Assembly: GCF_910592395.1 (NCBI RefSeq)
Contig: NC_088325.1
Location: 4,553,501 to 4,617,500, forward strand
Direction of reading: 5' to 3'
Length of the DNA stretch: 64,000 bases
From: Lineus longissimus
Taxonomy: Eukaryota > Nemertea > Pilidiophora > Heteronemertea > Lineidae
The notes beneath the pieces were generated by a model. That model made no database searches. It had not been told where the DNA came from and saw nothing but the letters and a program-made list of their open reading frames with translations. The translations under genes were made by a program, and so were the position numbers. Shown here in pieces: positions 36,044-47,770 of the stretch; position 1 is the first letter of the stretch, and each line of letters opens with the position of its first letter.

Positions 36044-37423
36044 TGGCAAGCCGTTTGCTTCAAAAAGTCGAAATGATTTTTTTTCTAGTCGAAATGATTT
36101 TTTTCTAGTCAAGATATTTTTTTTCAAGTCAAGAAAAAAATTTGAAATTAAATTTTTTTTTCAAGTCGAGATATTTATTTTTCTTCTCATTTAACTTATT
36201 GAAGTTGAATCAATTAATAAAAATTTCACTGCGAGAAAAAAGTGATTATAAAAATAAAAATAGTGTTTGTAAAATATAATAATGATACATAATAAATACC
36301 GAAATAGTGTCGAAAGTAAAAATTTCATACTCGAGTAAAAATTTCATACTCGAGAAAATAATCAGTCGAGCGCTACAAAAATACAGTCGAACATTATGAC
36401 GTCATCAGTTTTTGTGTACATTGCGCGCGCCGCCTAGCAGGCCCGTGTGTCGTGTTATTCTGCAAACCCTCTATCGCGTGCAATACCTGATCATTAGTGC
36501 TGTGCATATGCACCAAGACCTCCGCAAAATCTTCTGCCAAAACGGAACCGGTGTAGAAGTTTAAAATGTCCTAGGATAAAATGTCCGGGAACAAAGGATT
36601 CTATTATGCGCTTCAATCTCTGAGCTATTGACGGTCAGGGTCTCTATAGAACCATATTGCAGAATACAATAGGGCCGGACACTTTTTCCAGGGGGGGACA
36701 CTTTTTACTTTTACACCGGTACCGAAGTGATCGCATGCACGTATATACAGCGCACTCAGAATTCCTAGAATGTCATCTAGTAGCCTGGAACAGTTCTCTA
36801 GTTTGTTTTGATCTAATGATTGTCTGGCCCTTTCAGATCGCCGGACCATAGCGGGACACTGACGCAGACACTCGGCAATGTCAACAACATCGCCTCCCGC
36901 CATCTTGCATACTGTATAGACTGGTCCCCTGCTATGTATATATGTGGGCATTAGAATGCGAAGTCAGCAAGAGAACGGCTGGGGACGAGTCTACATACTG
37001 TACACGAAAAGTGATGACGTCATAATGTTCGACTTATTTTTTCTGTCTCGAATGTGTTTTTTTTTTGTTGAATAGGAAATTTGTCATTTACAATAAATTT
37101 TTATCGACTTGAAAAAAAATGTAAAAGAATTAGAAAAATAATCAACTGATAAGTTGTATATAAAAAAATTAATGACAAAAAAATTTTTTTACTTAAAAAA
37201 AATATGTTTATATATTTAAAAAGTCGACTTAAAAAAAAACTTGTAGAATTGAAAAAAAATGTGTAAACTTGATAATACTAATCTCAACTTTTTGAAGAAA
37301 TTTCTTGACTTGAAATAATATTTCAAGTCAAGAAATTTATTTTTTTTATTTTTTCTTGACTTGAAAAAAAAAATCTCGACTTGAAAGAAATCATCTCGAC
37401 TTTTTGAAGCAAACGGCTTGCCA
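36044..37423. mobile_element. TA-flanked long inverted-repeat element, 1380 bp
   Basis: The ends are inverted repeats (TGGCAAGCCGTTTGCTTC at left, its complement at right), flanked by TA on both sides (36042-36043, 37424-37425). The arms extend inward to TGACGTCATCA at about 36396 and its mirror at about 37013, so each arm is about 380-425 bp, mostly AT-rich. A unique loop of ~580 bp lies between. A TA duplication fits Tc1/mariner-type mobilisation. It interrupts the minisatellite. Confidence 0.75.
36625..36903 (-). CDS. exon-like reading frame captured in the inverted-repeat element
   Basis: In the loop, the minus strand has AAGATGGCGGG, resembling the YY1-type start of housekeeping genes, then a well-composed frame (MAGGDVVDIAECLRQC, SERARQSLDQNKLENC, RLLDDIL). 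It runs 92 codons to a stop at 36625, but composition looks less protein-like after about residue 60. Possible donors exist near there. I do not recognise the family. It may be a captured first exon of a host gene, or a real host first exon in a fortuitous palindrome. Confidence 0.35.
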   Translation of the reverse strand: MAGGDVVDIAECLRQCPAMVRRSERARQSLDQNKLENCSRLLDDILGILSALYIRACDHFGTGVKVKSVPPWKKCPALLYSAIWFYRDPDRQ

Positions 37424-37425
37424 TA

Positions 37426-37830
37426 TGACTGGATGGTAGTGACTATCTCAGATGAGTTGGCTGGTAAGGCCAGTCTCTTAAGTTGACTGGCTGGTTGTGA
37501 ATCAGTCTGATGAATTGACAGCCAGTAAGGCTGTCTCTTAAGTCAACTGGCTGGTTGTAATTCTGTCCAATGAGTTGTAAGGCTTTAAGGCTGTCTAATG
37601 AGCTGACTTGCTGGCTGTGAATCTGTCTAATGAGTTGACAGGCTGTTAAGCTGCCCCTTGAGGTGATTGGCTGGCAGTGAATCTGTCTGATGACTTGACC
37701 AGGAATAATGTCGTCTCTTGAGTTGACTGGCTGGTTGTGAAGCCCTTTGATGGGTTGATAGCTGTAAAGCTGTCTCTTGAGTTAACTGGATGGTTGTCAA
37801 TATGTCTGATGAGTTTTAAGCCGATTTAGA
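37426..37830 (+). repeat. ~58-bp minisatellite, right part
   Basis: Continuation of 35785-36043 with the same CTGTCTCTTGAGTTGACTGG and TCTGATGAGTTG units. Confidence 0.75.
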
Positions 37831-38274
37831 ACTGTTCAAGGGCCAAAACTAAACACGCTTAAAATCATCGTCTTCACGAACCAAATTAATGACACAGCAA
37901 TTTTCCATACCAAACGAGTGCGCATAAAAGCCCTAAAAAAACACTTTGTTCATCAGGATCTTTTCGTCAATAGCTTGAAATGCAATAAGACAGCTTTTTA
38001 ATTTTTGGGATAAAAAAAGACCGGAGAAAAGTCTTGTATCGTGGATGAGGTGGTAATTCACCACATTCTGATTGCAATAGCGGCCATTTCAAGGATGGAC
38101 GGATCGACGTCGGTACAAGTAGTTTCGGTCATGCGCAAGGAGGTCGCACGCATCGGTCACTTGGCTAAATTTGTGTAAAGTATTAATTACACATTTCGAT
38201 GCTCGACACCCATGACAGCGGGTGCACGGTGCCCAACGTCTAGTATGATATTATAATGGTAGTAGTAGAGGTTG

Positions 38275-38480
38275 AGTTCCTATATAGCGCGTTTCCATGT
38301 TTGCCTGATCTAAGCGCTTTTGGGATATCATATTATTACTACGGTCACCACAGAAATCAATCAGGGATTTCAATGAGAAACCCGAAGGGGCTCACTTGAA
38401 CTCGACAATTTGGGGAACTAAGCAGTGACTCGGCCGGGAGTCGAACCTCCTCCACTGCGCTACCGCTGCCCCATACCATT
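38275..38480 (-). repeat. tRNA-derived SINE with LINE-like tail
   Basis: On the minus strand it begins with a tRNA-like head: GCGGTAGCGCAGTGG, then GGTTCGACTCC, a perfect match to the B-box consensus. It ends near GCGCTATATAGGAA, the tail style of CR1/L2-like partner LINEs. Confidence 0.7.
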
Positions 38481-39764
38481 CCCAGGGGTCAATGCGCTCC
38501 CCATTTCCGGTGGCTCTTATTGGACCCTGTATACATGCATATGTCACAGATGACGTCTCCCCAAAATCCGGAGGTGACGTAGGCATAATGACATATTACC
38601 CGTCTACTTTGCCATGACGTGTCACTACGGTTTCTATAGGACAAAACTATTTCGTGGCAAACCAAATAAGCTTTCAATTAACAACTGGTATTATGGTAGA
38701 CATAAATACAGATATCTGACACGAACAAACAAAAATAAATTCTTTGTTGCTAATTTCCATATCACATTTGCCACCTGCAGCAAATAAGGTACCACTTTAT
38801 AAACAAATCCATGTGACTGTCATTTAATCCTGATGACAAGCAGACATTTCACAATAATCATACAGCACATGGTTAGTATTTGTCTGTGGTAGTTATTAGT
38901 GTCGTATTTTAATGCAGGTTTATTAGTTTGACGCATTGAGGAAATTAATCATAGTAATATATATGACTAAAATCAAAGGAGATGTCAACCCTATTCTCGG
39001 AGGCTTTAATTGATGTTCACATGATAACCAGAAGCACAATTTTCACATTAATAATCTGATGCTAATACGAGTAATTAAATGACATGTGATATCGAGTGGC
39101 GCCATCGATATTAATGTAAATTGTCATCAACATACCAGAAAGTTTACTTAGATATTTCCAGGGAATAATGAGCGTCCGGAGGTGGAGCGCATTGAACCCT
39201 GGGAATAGAGGTTGCACGCTGCCAACCAGTAAACTTACATTCTGCATATTTCACTTGGGTGCAACGAAACTCAGGAACGCAATACAAGTCATAGTATTAA
39301 GGGCAGTCATGAATAATTATAGGATAATAACTAAACAATTAACAAAAACGAGTTCAGAGTAAATATTTGTTAATATACAATAACTTCTTAGTCAGTTATA
39401 TTCGTCTGTCCCGTCAAGTATCACATCATATTATAGTCATATGGCATTCCTGCCGCGGAAAATGCTTTGTTTAAAAGTCCATATACACGTAGTTTGATAA
39501 TTTGCCACAATAACGATGTCAGGGAATCCAAAACAGTAGGTCTGACTAGGAAAAGGCCAACCTGGTTTCATCAAGTGACAGAACTTTATGTCATACCGCC
39601 AAGAGTCATTGCGTTCAAGGAGACAATATTCAATACCATCAAGAGTCATCGCCTTGATCAGGTGGAGTTACCTGGCAGATGTTAGTTAAGATACAAGTGT
39701 AAAATCGTTACACTTTTCTCGAAGTTCGTCATCTTAAACTAAAAGAGCTTTGACCGCTCCCACG
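38481..39764. other. upstream region of receptor gene 2
   Basis: No repeat or coding exon recognised. No convincing TATA box was seen upstream of the first exon. Confidence 0.35.
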
Positions 39765-39810
39765 ATGAAACTTCTACCATCTTTGGCATTTATGCTTCTC
39801 CAGTTTCAAA
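39765..39810 (+). CDS. receptor gene 2 exon 1 (signal peptide)
   Basis: MKLLPSLAFMLLQFQ: Met, one Lys, then a hydrophobic core. Donor GTAAGT at 39811, phase 1. Confidence 0.75.
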
Positions 39811-42800
39811 GTAAGTAATTTTTGCGAACGTCGATTTTTTTTTCTTTTGTGTCAGTTTTGATTTATCTCGCTGGTGTCTCACAAGCATAAACTGTATTTT
39901 CAACGATTTTATATGCCATCTACTCACTCTTCCAAGGATCAACTCGATATGTGACAACTAAGCGCCCAGACGTAGTGAAGACGTCACATCAGTAGCAGCG
40001 AATTGCCATACAAATCATACCATACAAAGAGGATTTGAACTTTGAAATCAGGCAAACCACCCCAGGACTTGCAGGGAGAGAGGATCAATTACCAACTGTC
40101 CAGAAAGCCCTAGCAATGGAGCTTATTGACAGAGGATACCCACGTGACCACTGGATCCATGCATACACCGATGGTTTCTAGATGCAACATCCACATCCAT
40201 TTCAACACCAAATGGCAAGCTCAGCACAAACTTCAGGGCAGGGTGTCTGCTATCACTACAGCGACCACCACCATATTTCGTCTAAGGACCGGCCATTGCA
40301 GACTAAAAGCCAACCGCGAGAGGATTAACATGGCTGAGTCCGGAAAGTGCCAGTGCGACACATCTGAACGGACACCAGAACATGTACATGTACTCCAGAC
40401 TTGCCCACTCTGGGATACCGAGAGATTGGCCATATAGCCATACGCTGCATCATTGGAGACCATTCTCCGGGGATCATGTAAGGAACAAGATAAGACAGCC
40501 AGGTTTATAAGAGAAATATGCCTGGTTGTGGAGTATTAGCCATAGATATTAAATCAAATGCTAAGAAGAAGAAGAAGAGTAGCTGCGAATTATCTGTCTG
40601 ATCACTTCACTTGCCAAAACTGCTGTACAACAATCAAACAGATGTGGGGTAATATTTCTGTGGCTAAAAGTATATGTATAGTTTGTTTTGTTTTGTGGTC
40701 CAGATTCTTTTATTTCGAATTTATGACTGGCTCATTTTCAATGAAAATTATTGTTTACTGATCCAGTGACTTTTAAAGCGTCCTACAAATCGCATTACTG
40801 TTCGATAGTTCAAAGAGCCACTTAATATTGCACCAGATATGATATTTTTTTGAAAATGTGTACAAATATTGAACACGTTTTCTTCATTAAGATAAAGTAA
40901 TCTAAAGAAATATCAATTAATCCAACACATCTCACAGGTTAGAATTTAAGGAAATAACAATGACAGCAAAACCTGCCAGCGCACTGCGAGGCCGCTCATA
41001 ACGTCTGATTTATGTCATCAATCTGTCGGCCGAATATCATCTCCTGCTGAACTGTTCTGTAATAATGATAGAGATAATAAACAACACTTAGTAAAACGGC
41101 CTTTCTACTCAAAAATGACCAATGTTCAAACGGGCTTGCTCAAAAAGTCATAACACCACCAACAAAAATTCACATGAAGGGTCGTTTGATGAGTAATGTC
41201 TTGAGTCATACGGTCTTTCTTTTTAACTACTTTCAGATATTCTCGGTATGACGATAACTAATGCCCTCAGTAATTTACGTCCGCGACTCGGCCAAACGAT
41301 AACGCTAAATTGTAACATTGCGGGAGAACCCGCAAAAAGTGTAATGTGGTGGAAAGACAAGAACCGCAGCCCAGGAGCATTACTTCTGTCGTACAATTGT
41401 TCAGTTGTTCGAAAGGAGTACAAATCAAGATTAAGAATGACTCGATGTGATATGAATAACTTTGATTTTCAATTAAGTAATGTTCGAACGTCGGACCGCG
41501 GGGAATGGGTGTGCGAGGCTGATGGACAAGAGGCCACAACTAAACTGAAATTGGATGTCTTAGGTAAGTCTTAAAAAACACATACACCTATGCAGGACAT
41601 ACGTTCTCCATTAAAAGGGAGAACTGTGTAAAGGTCTGGGATTTCGGATTGTTTTCCCTCTCGTTTGTAACGACAAATTAGGTAGACCATTTGAATGCTG
41701 TTTGTGCATGTCTTCTCCTGTTGTTCTCCCCAACTCAGGCATGTGAGGGACTATCACTCTATACACTAAAGCTTGCATGTACTGTAGAACCAAAAAAAAT
41801 CACGTGCAGGATATTTGTGCCAGTAGGTCATACCCTCGAAAATATTCCGCCGCGAAAATCGCTTGCTTTTCAGCAAGAAGTCAATCTCACTGTTGCCATG
41901 TTCCCAGTGGCAATGTAACGAGCTATTAATGGTAGGGCCTATGCCGATCGCAGCTTACTGGGCCATACAAAGAGGTGATTAATCAGAGACTGTGTGTACT
42001 GTGCAATTGGCAAATATCATGTTTACACCTAACAAACACATATTCAACCTCGATCTTCCTTGACATTAACTTTTGCCTCATTATGCTCATCTGTGTTTGT
42101 GCTCTAGGCTTAATTACTCCCTACATTAAAACCTGCTGACAGTGGGTCTGCGTATGATAGGGAGTTTTTCGCAATTCTCCTTCATTGCTCGACATCGAGA
42201 TCGGGAGGTCGAAAAATGCGTTTTGGGGGATTTGCTTCCTGATATTATGGAGTTTTCGCAAATCTCCCGGAACGTCAACGCGAACGCCTATCCCATTGTT
42301 CGACATAGTTTTCGGGAGGTGGAACAATTGTATAGGCGTTCGTTCACGCTGGCTTTTCGGGGGATTTGTGAAAACTCCCTATAGACAAGTACACATCAGC
42401 ACCTACTAATTAATAGGAGCTCTTTCGGCGAAAGAGACTATTTTTATTTTTTGAGAAAAAAATTCTTGACTCGCGAAAATATTCTGCCGCGAATACGTCC
42501 ATCGCCTATGGAACTTGCATAAAACGGGCCCTTGCATACACGAACAGGTCTTCCAAGTCCCTAGTTTCAAGTATTACATATTTCGTATCAAACATAACAC
42601 ATGTTGGTCCAGTCGAGTCTGAGCCCCTTTATGCCAGCTTAATTTCAATGATGATGGTCAATGTAAATGTAAGTCATTTTCGATATCGAACGATTCAGGA
42701 GAAAATTAAGCTCAGGCCTATAGTTTCATGACTATAGGGGATTCCCGAAATGACTGAAACTGTGACATTGTTGGCTGTGGTTATTGATACCGGCCTCTCT

Positions 42801-45800
42801 CCCGCCATCTATACCCGGTATTAGGGAGTGAAGCCCCCGAGACGCCAACTTAAACGCCTATCTCATTGTTCTAGCTCTTGATAACCATGGGGAACAATGG
42901 GACAGGCGTTCGCGTTGGCGTTTCGGGGGATTTGCGAAAATCACAAATGTTGGCTTACTTAAAGCTTATTACCCCTTCAAGCTGCTGACTACTCACTCTC
43001 TCTCTCTTTATTTCAGTTCCACCCCTCACACCAACAGTCACACATCCATCGCAGGTCAATGTAGGAGACACTGCAAACCTCACCTGCAATGCAGAAAATT
43101 TCCACGTGACGAAACTAGTCACTTATACGTGGACTAAGAATGGCGAAACTCTATTACCAGGGACCTTTGCTAATGATGCTCTTCTAATTACACCCGTCAA
43201 CCTGGGGCATGCTGGAAAATATGTATGTGTCGCAGAAAATGAAGCTGGATCTAAGTCAAGCACTGAACATGATTTTGTTGCAATCAATAAGTATTGTTTG
43301 TGTGTCTATGTTTGGTGCGTTTTCGGTAAACTTGATAATATTGAGACTTTAGCGCTACATCCAGCTGATTTCAATCAGTTTCTCATGCCACTTCACATTA
43401 CTTCCCCTAGCAAGACGAATTAACGGCCCGATGAACAGTTTGTATAGACGCCAGAATTGGCACAACCATCTCATAACTTAGGTTGCAACCGTTGCTTTAT
43501 TTCAGGTCCACCCTCTGCCCCCAGCAAACTCAAAGTAGTGAACACAACTGCCGTAGCAGTAACTCTCGAGTGGATCTCAGAATTCGATGGTGGATCGAAG
43601 CAGAGGTTTTACGTCCAATACAAGCAGTATGCCGACAACTGGGATGTTGCCGCGGAGGTTCCTCAAAGAGGAATAACTGATCCAGGTCTCAAGAAAGCCG
43701 TGTATCATAGGATTATGGGTCTTGAGTCGAATGTTGGGTATATGTTTAGGGTGCGCGGCAAGAATTCTATCCCAGGAACTCACACGAGTAACTTCAGCAA
43801 CGTAACATCTGGGAAAACACCAGGTTTGTTTGTTTTTTCGAATAGACACACCCATTCGGAATTCAGTTCATCACTGAGCTCCAGTTAATCACCTCTTGCG
43901 AAAACCATTAAATGCATATCATCGGTTTCTATGAATCATTACTCTTAGCAGCGCTTTATTAGACTTGAACCGGTATTACAATTTTGTGCGTTTCTGCGAA
44001 GGCACAGAAGGCTCATTCCAAATGCGAAATTCCAAATTCCAAATTCGAAATCTGATCTGACCAATCCGATGAGGTTTTGCTTTCGACCAATATGCTATCT
44101 GATTGGTCAAAACCAAAACCTCATCCGATTGTTCAGATCAGATTTCGAATTTGGAATTTCGCATTTTGCATTTCGAATTTCGCATTTGGAATTTGGAAGT
44201 TCAAATTTGCATCTTGGCTATTTGTTTGGTAAGACCTGAATTAGGAATTTGGAATTTGGAATTCCACATTTCGGATTTGGAATGAGCCTTCTGGGCTTTC
44301 GTGCGTTTCCGTGTTGCAAAATATTGTTTGTTTTCTGTTTTTCCTTCTTGGCAAGTCTTGGTTTCTTTATCTGTTTAGAGAATTCTAAGCTACAATGAAC
44401 TGTGGAGAACAACCGCATACATGTGTTACATCGGCCTCTGAAAAGAATGAGAAACTTCAAAGGTGCCTCCCACGCCTGGGCGTCGAAAATGTATAAATAC
44501 CGTGGTTTCTATCTCGGTACTGCGCAACTGACTAGACGTCAACAACGGCTAGCGCACATAACTCATCAATATCATTTCTCCATATAACAAGTATGTCCTA
44601 TAAATAAACATTTTCTTCAACTCTTATCATCGCATGATCATTGTTTAAACCGTTTTTCTTCAAAGTTGTCCTTTATCCATTTTGCAGAGAAACCCCAAAC
44701 GACCCTCATAGGTGTGAACCGGATAGACAACATAGTTAAGGTGCGCTGGAAACAAGTGACTGGAAAATATACAGCAATTAAGATCGTGTACTGCCAGGAA
44801 GGTACTGAAGACTGCAGGAATTCCACCGTGCCTAACCCAGATGATAACATTGCAGCCTTTCTCGTTGATGCCGACAAGACATATTATTATTTTGTGGTGG
44901 TTGAAGATGGTGGGGACGTTGTATACAGGAGCACGGTTTTTGTTGGTTTTCACACAAACACGTCAGGTGAGTCGGGTTTGGCTTAAGTTGTGGATACTTG
45001 TATCGACATTCTTCGAAAAACTCGTTGAGACCCAGTGTCATGTATCAAATCCCTCTTATATAGCTACATACTATTATTTGTATGTACTATTATATTACCA
45101 GATGGAATTTCGACAGAATATAGAACCGTCGGATTAAATTGACAGATTGGCCCCGTCAGTTTGATAATTTTGGAAGCATGACAGCGTTGAGCGAAAACTC
45201 GTCTTGTTCGGCCATTCGCTCACAGTTGATCATGCATTCGGCACTAAACTTGATGCAGCTGCTGGTTGCGAAAGCACACCAAACAGACCACTGTAGTTTT
45301 TCACCAACCAGACAGTTGACCCCAATTGGTCTGTGTTCAGAAGCTGGTCATCTATATTTTTTATCACTAGCATATTACATGCAAATGTTTGTCTTCGTCA
45401 CATTCCTGGCTATGGTGTTGCATAGCAAAGCTTTCCGAGATCATAACTTAGAAAACATGTATAAAATGTAACAGATCAGGTATCAGTCTGACCTCAATAG
45501 CTCATAAGATGAGCAAGGCAACTGGGAAACCAATTTGTCTACAAATGTATTCATTTTACTTTATAAGCTCTCCTAACTAGGCTGATGAAGATTTAATTAA
45601 TCAAAATGCTGTTATTGTTTTTTAACAGTTTTTCCTCTTGTTGGTGGTTTGGTAGGAGGAGCAGTCATTGTAGCTATCGCAGGCGTCATTTTGGCAGTTG
45701 TTCTGTGGTAAGATATTAAATACAGTCTGATACATAGTTACCAATATTTACATCTACAGGTTTCTTGACGCTCGCATACCTTACGATATCTAATTAAAAA

Positions 45801-47071
45801 CACCAGAAAATATCAACACATGAAGCTAGCCCATGAAATATTAGACAACTTATATTTACGGTCAACTTGGGTGTGAGATATGTTGTTTTTTCCCTACAAA
45901 ATTGCTTCCAGCAGGACCGTGACTTCTCCAAAGATGGTAATCGAAAATAATAAAATCGCTATCAACAGTACACCAGAATGTTATCTAACCACAGGCCGAC
46001 CAGAAATTTAAAAAGGAAGCATGTCCAAAACCGCATTGCACCACTAGCAAATCCTTATTTCATGCAAGCTACCAATAAACTAGAGTAACAACGAAATATA
46101 TACTCACATTTATATTGAATGAACTTGTAACGCATAATGCCGTGCCCCCAAATTGATCCAGCCACGGCACCATAAACGCATCACCATGGTAAATCATGTG
46201 CCGATTTAAATGTTCGAATTGGGTTACCTCATAAGGACGGGATGTTAATTCCATTCCAAATGCTTAACAGAGCTAAATCACGTCATGTTGTCCAGACGTA
46301 TCAGGTTACTCGAACTTCCACGTACATTGATTGTGTTAAGCATATTCGCCAGGTCTCATTAAGCTTCTTTACTTCCGTAGGAAACGTTCACTGGCGCGAT
46401 GGGGGAGAAAGCAGAGTCATCGACCTGCAAATGGCATCGCAGATAAAGATGATACTGGAATCAGGGAGAACCAGCTATCTACAAATGACACCGCATATTA
46501 CGACGATACAAGGATTGTATTTAGAACAGACGGAAATAGCTCTGTACAGACAGACACGAACATTGGGACTGAATACGAAAATCATCCATTTCACCCTAAA
46601 CGTCCGCCCGACCAGAATGCTGCATTGCCTATGGCTATGGAGACCGACGACCAAGAAAATGATGTAGACGTCGACGCATATGACTACGTAGATAGTGCTA
46701 CGGCAAGGCAGCGAAGAGCTTCGGGCGAAAACCCAGCTCCTGAACCTGATGATCATCAAATGGAGTACGCAACCCCGTATGAGCAGTTCGGGCAGGATGT
46801 CTCAAGCAAGAACAAAATGGGTCAGGAGAGACAAGAGCCTGAAGACACGGACAGAAACTTATCAATCCCCAAACAAGGACAACCTGGCCAGAGCACAGCC
46901 GGAAGCAGATCAAGCCAATCCGATGGGGACAATAAGCGACCTAAAAGTTTCTCGAATGACGATATTGTTCACAGCCAAGAGTCAACATACGCCAATTTAG
47001 GTCGAGTAGAGCCTGTTCACCATGGAGAGTATCTGGACCTCAGACATGTCAGACAGTCATGTATGGAATAA
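39765..47071 (+). CDS. receptor gene 2: Ig2-FN3x2 type I membrane receptor, 7 exons
   Basis: Exons: 39765-39810, 41237-41563, 43017-43325, 43506-43823, 44688-44966, 45629-45707, 46381-47071. Junctions are phase 1 except the last (phase 2). The spliced frame is 683 codons. Order: signal peptide (residues 1 to about 15); Ig domain 1 (C41-C108, with W53/W54 and an extra C70/C86); Ig domain 2 (C148-C195); FN3 domains (about 228-333 and 334-426); one TM helix (about 430-452); and a 230-residue tail. The tail has tyrosine motifs, including ITIM-like STYANL (Y656) and YLDL (Y670). It probably mediates adhesion or inhibitory signalling at the cell surface. Family-level orthology is not assignable. 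The exon 3 donor is the least certain junction. Confidence 0.82.
40060..40580 (+). pseudogene. RNase H-containing LINE 3' fragment in intron 1
   Basis: Encodes ELIDRGYPRDHWIHAYTDG, the start of a LINE RNase H domain. After a deletion it continues with IFRLRTGHCRLKANRERI and CQCDTSERTPEHV, the usual C-terminal zinc-like region with an LRTGHC motif. It ends in an AAG microsatellite tail near 40561. It is 5'-truncated and internally deleted. Confidence 0.75.
41237..41563 (+). CDS. receptor gene 2 exon 2 (Ig domain 1)
   Basis: Acceptor TACTTTCAG, donor G|GTAAGT, phase 1 both sides. ITLNC...MWWKD...DRGEWVCEADG gives the Ig core cysteines and tryptophan. Confidence 0.85.
42156..42383. repeat. inverted-repeat MITE in intron 2
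   Basis: Ends TAGGGAGTTTTTCGCAA and, mirrored, TAGGGAGTTTTCACAAA. Internal GAACGCC/GGCGTTC palindromes are present. A related shorter copy lies at 42826-42950. Confidence 0.65.
42826..42950. repeat. shorter relative of the 42156 MITE
   Basis: Starts TTAGGGAGTGAAGCCCCCGA and mirrors as GGGGGATTTGCG; it shares the GGCGTTCGCGTTGGCGTTTC interior. Confidence 0.55.
43017..43325 (+). CDS. receptor gene 2 exon 3 (Ig domain 2)
   Basis: Acceptor TTTATTTCAG. GDTANLTC...YTWTKNG...GKYVCVAENEAG is a clear C2-type Ig core. The donor chosen (G|GTAAAC at 43326) keeps phase 1, but it adds an unusual Cys/Val-rich segment after VAINK. An alternative donor near 43296-43310 is possible. Confidence 0.7.
43506..43823 (+). 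CDS. receptor gene 2 exon 4 (FN3 domain 1)
   Basis: Starts GPPSAPSKLKVVNTTAVAVT; core LEW...YYVQY-like FYVQYKQY, then GYMFRVRGKNSIPG and SNVTSGKTPG. Phase 1 at both ends. Confidence 0.85.
44005..44293. repeat. inverted-repeat MITE in intron 4
   Basis: Ends CAGAAGGCTCATTCCAAAT and its complement at 44275-44293, with an interior of palindromic AAATTCCAAATTC and ATCTGATTGGTC motifs. No reading frame of note. Confidence 0.75.
44688..44966 (+). CDS. receptor gene 2 exon 5 (FN3 domain 2)
   Basis: Starts EKPQTTLIGVNRIDNIVKVR; FN3-like VRWKQV and TYYYFVVVEDGG strands are visible. Acceptor CATTTTGCAG, donor CAG|GTGAGT, phase 1 both ends. Two cysteines (YCQEGTEDC) are unusual for FN3. Confidence 0.8.
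45629..45707 (+). CDS. receptor gene 2 exon 6 (transmembrane)
   Basis: Encodes PLVGGLVGGAVIVAIAGVIL then AVVLW, a Gly/Ala/Val-rich helix. Enters in phase 1 and leaves in phase 2 at TG|GTAAGA. Confidence 0.85.
46381..47071 (+). CDS. receptor gene 2 exon 7 (cytoplasmic tail)
   Basis: Acceptor TTACTTCCGTAG, phase 2, beginning with basic KRSLARWGRKQSHR after the membrane. The rest is polar, acidic and probably disordered, with tyrosines in DAYDYVD, MEYATPYEQ, STYANL and GEYLDL. The stop is TAA at 47069-47071. Confidence 0.8.
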
Positions 47072-47143
47072 TAGGGTATCGGCATCTCAATTATAAGCGG
47101 CGCTGAATTTTGATAGGGTATGCAGCGAACGGTCACGCACCTT

Positions 47144-47149
47144 AATAAA
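47144..47149 (+). terminator. poly(A) signal of receptor gene 2
   Basis: AATAAA 73 nt after the stop codon. Confidence 0.65.
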
Positions 47150-47770
47150 AGTTTTGTCGATGTTGTACTTGAAAATACATGATTGTAGTACCTTTGGAAA
47201 AACATATTTTCACTATTTTGTATTATTTGGGGAGGAGGGGGGGGGGCATTCATATCATAAAAACCATATTATAATTTAAGATGGTCTAATGGGGCTAATA
47301 TTCGGCGATATTTCCATATCACTACGCCTTCACATAAGTTCCTGTCAGCGGGTTTGAATCTAACATCCAAAAATGAAGTGCAGTGATGGAAATAAATGAA
47401 AAAAGCGCCGCCTATGTTCAGATCACCTTAGCCTAAGAAATTGATAACCTTACTGTCGGTACTAATTGTCTCACCATAACCGCGAGGGTGAGCTAAATGT
47501 TTATCTCCATCCGAGCAGCTCCCCACCAAATTCCAAAAACATGTCAAATGAAATAACCTATTAGTGGTTTATGCTTTTTGATTGCTTCTATATTTGTGAC
47601 CCGCCATGACGAAAGAAGTCGACCAGCGCCAAGTGCTACCATGCCCCAGTGACATTCAGCGCCACCTATAGCGACGGGCGCAGTTTTGCTGACACCCTAT
47701 TGAGACCGATCTGAAAACTCTTAAAGGGACCCTTGCAAGTAGTTTATTGGTGACTCTGGCTAACAATTGA
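47150..47770. other. intergenic spacer
   Basis: Holds a G-rich run at about 47231-47247 but no gene or recognised repeat. Confidence 0.4.

Noticed and set aside
46242-46667. 141-residue frame upstream of and overlapping exon 7
   Set aside because: It lies in another frame from the tail exon, which is fixed by the acceptor at 46380 and the phase-2 junction.
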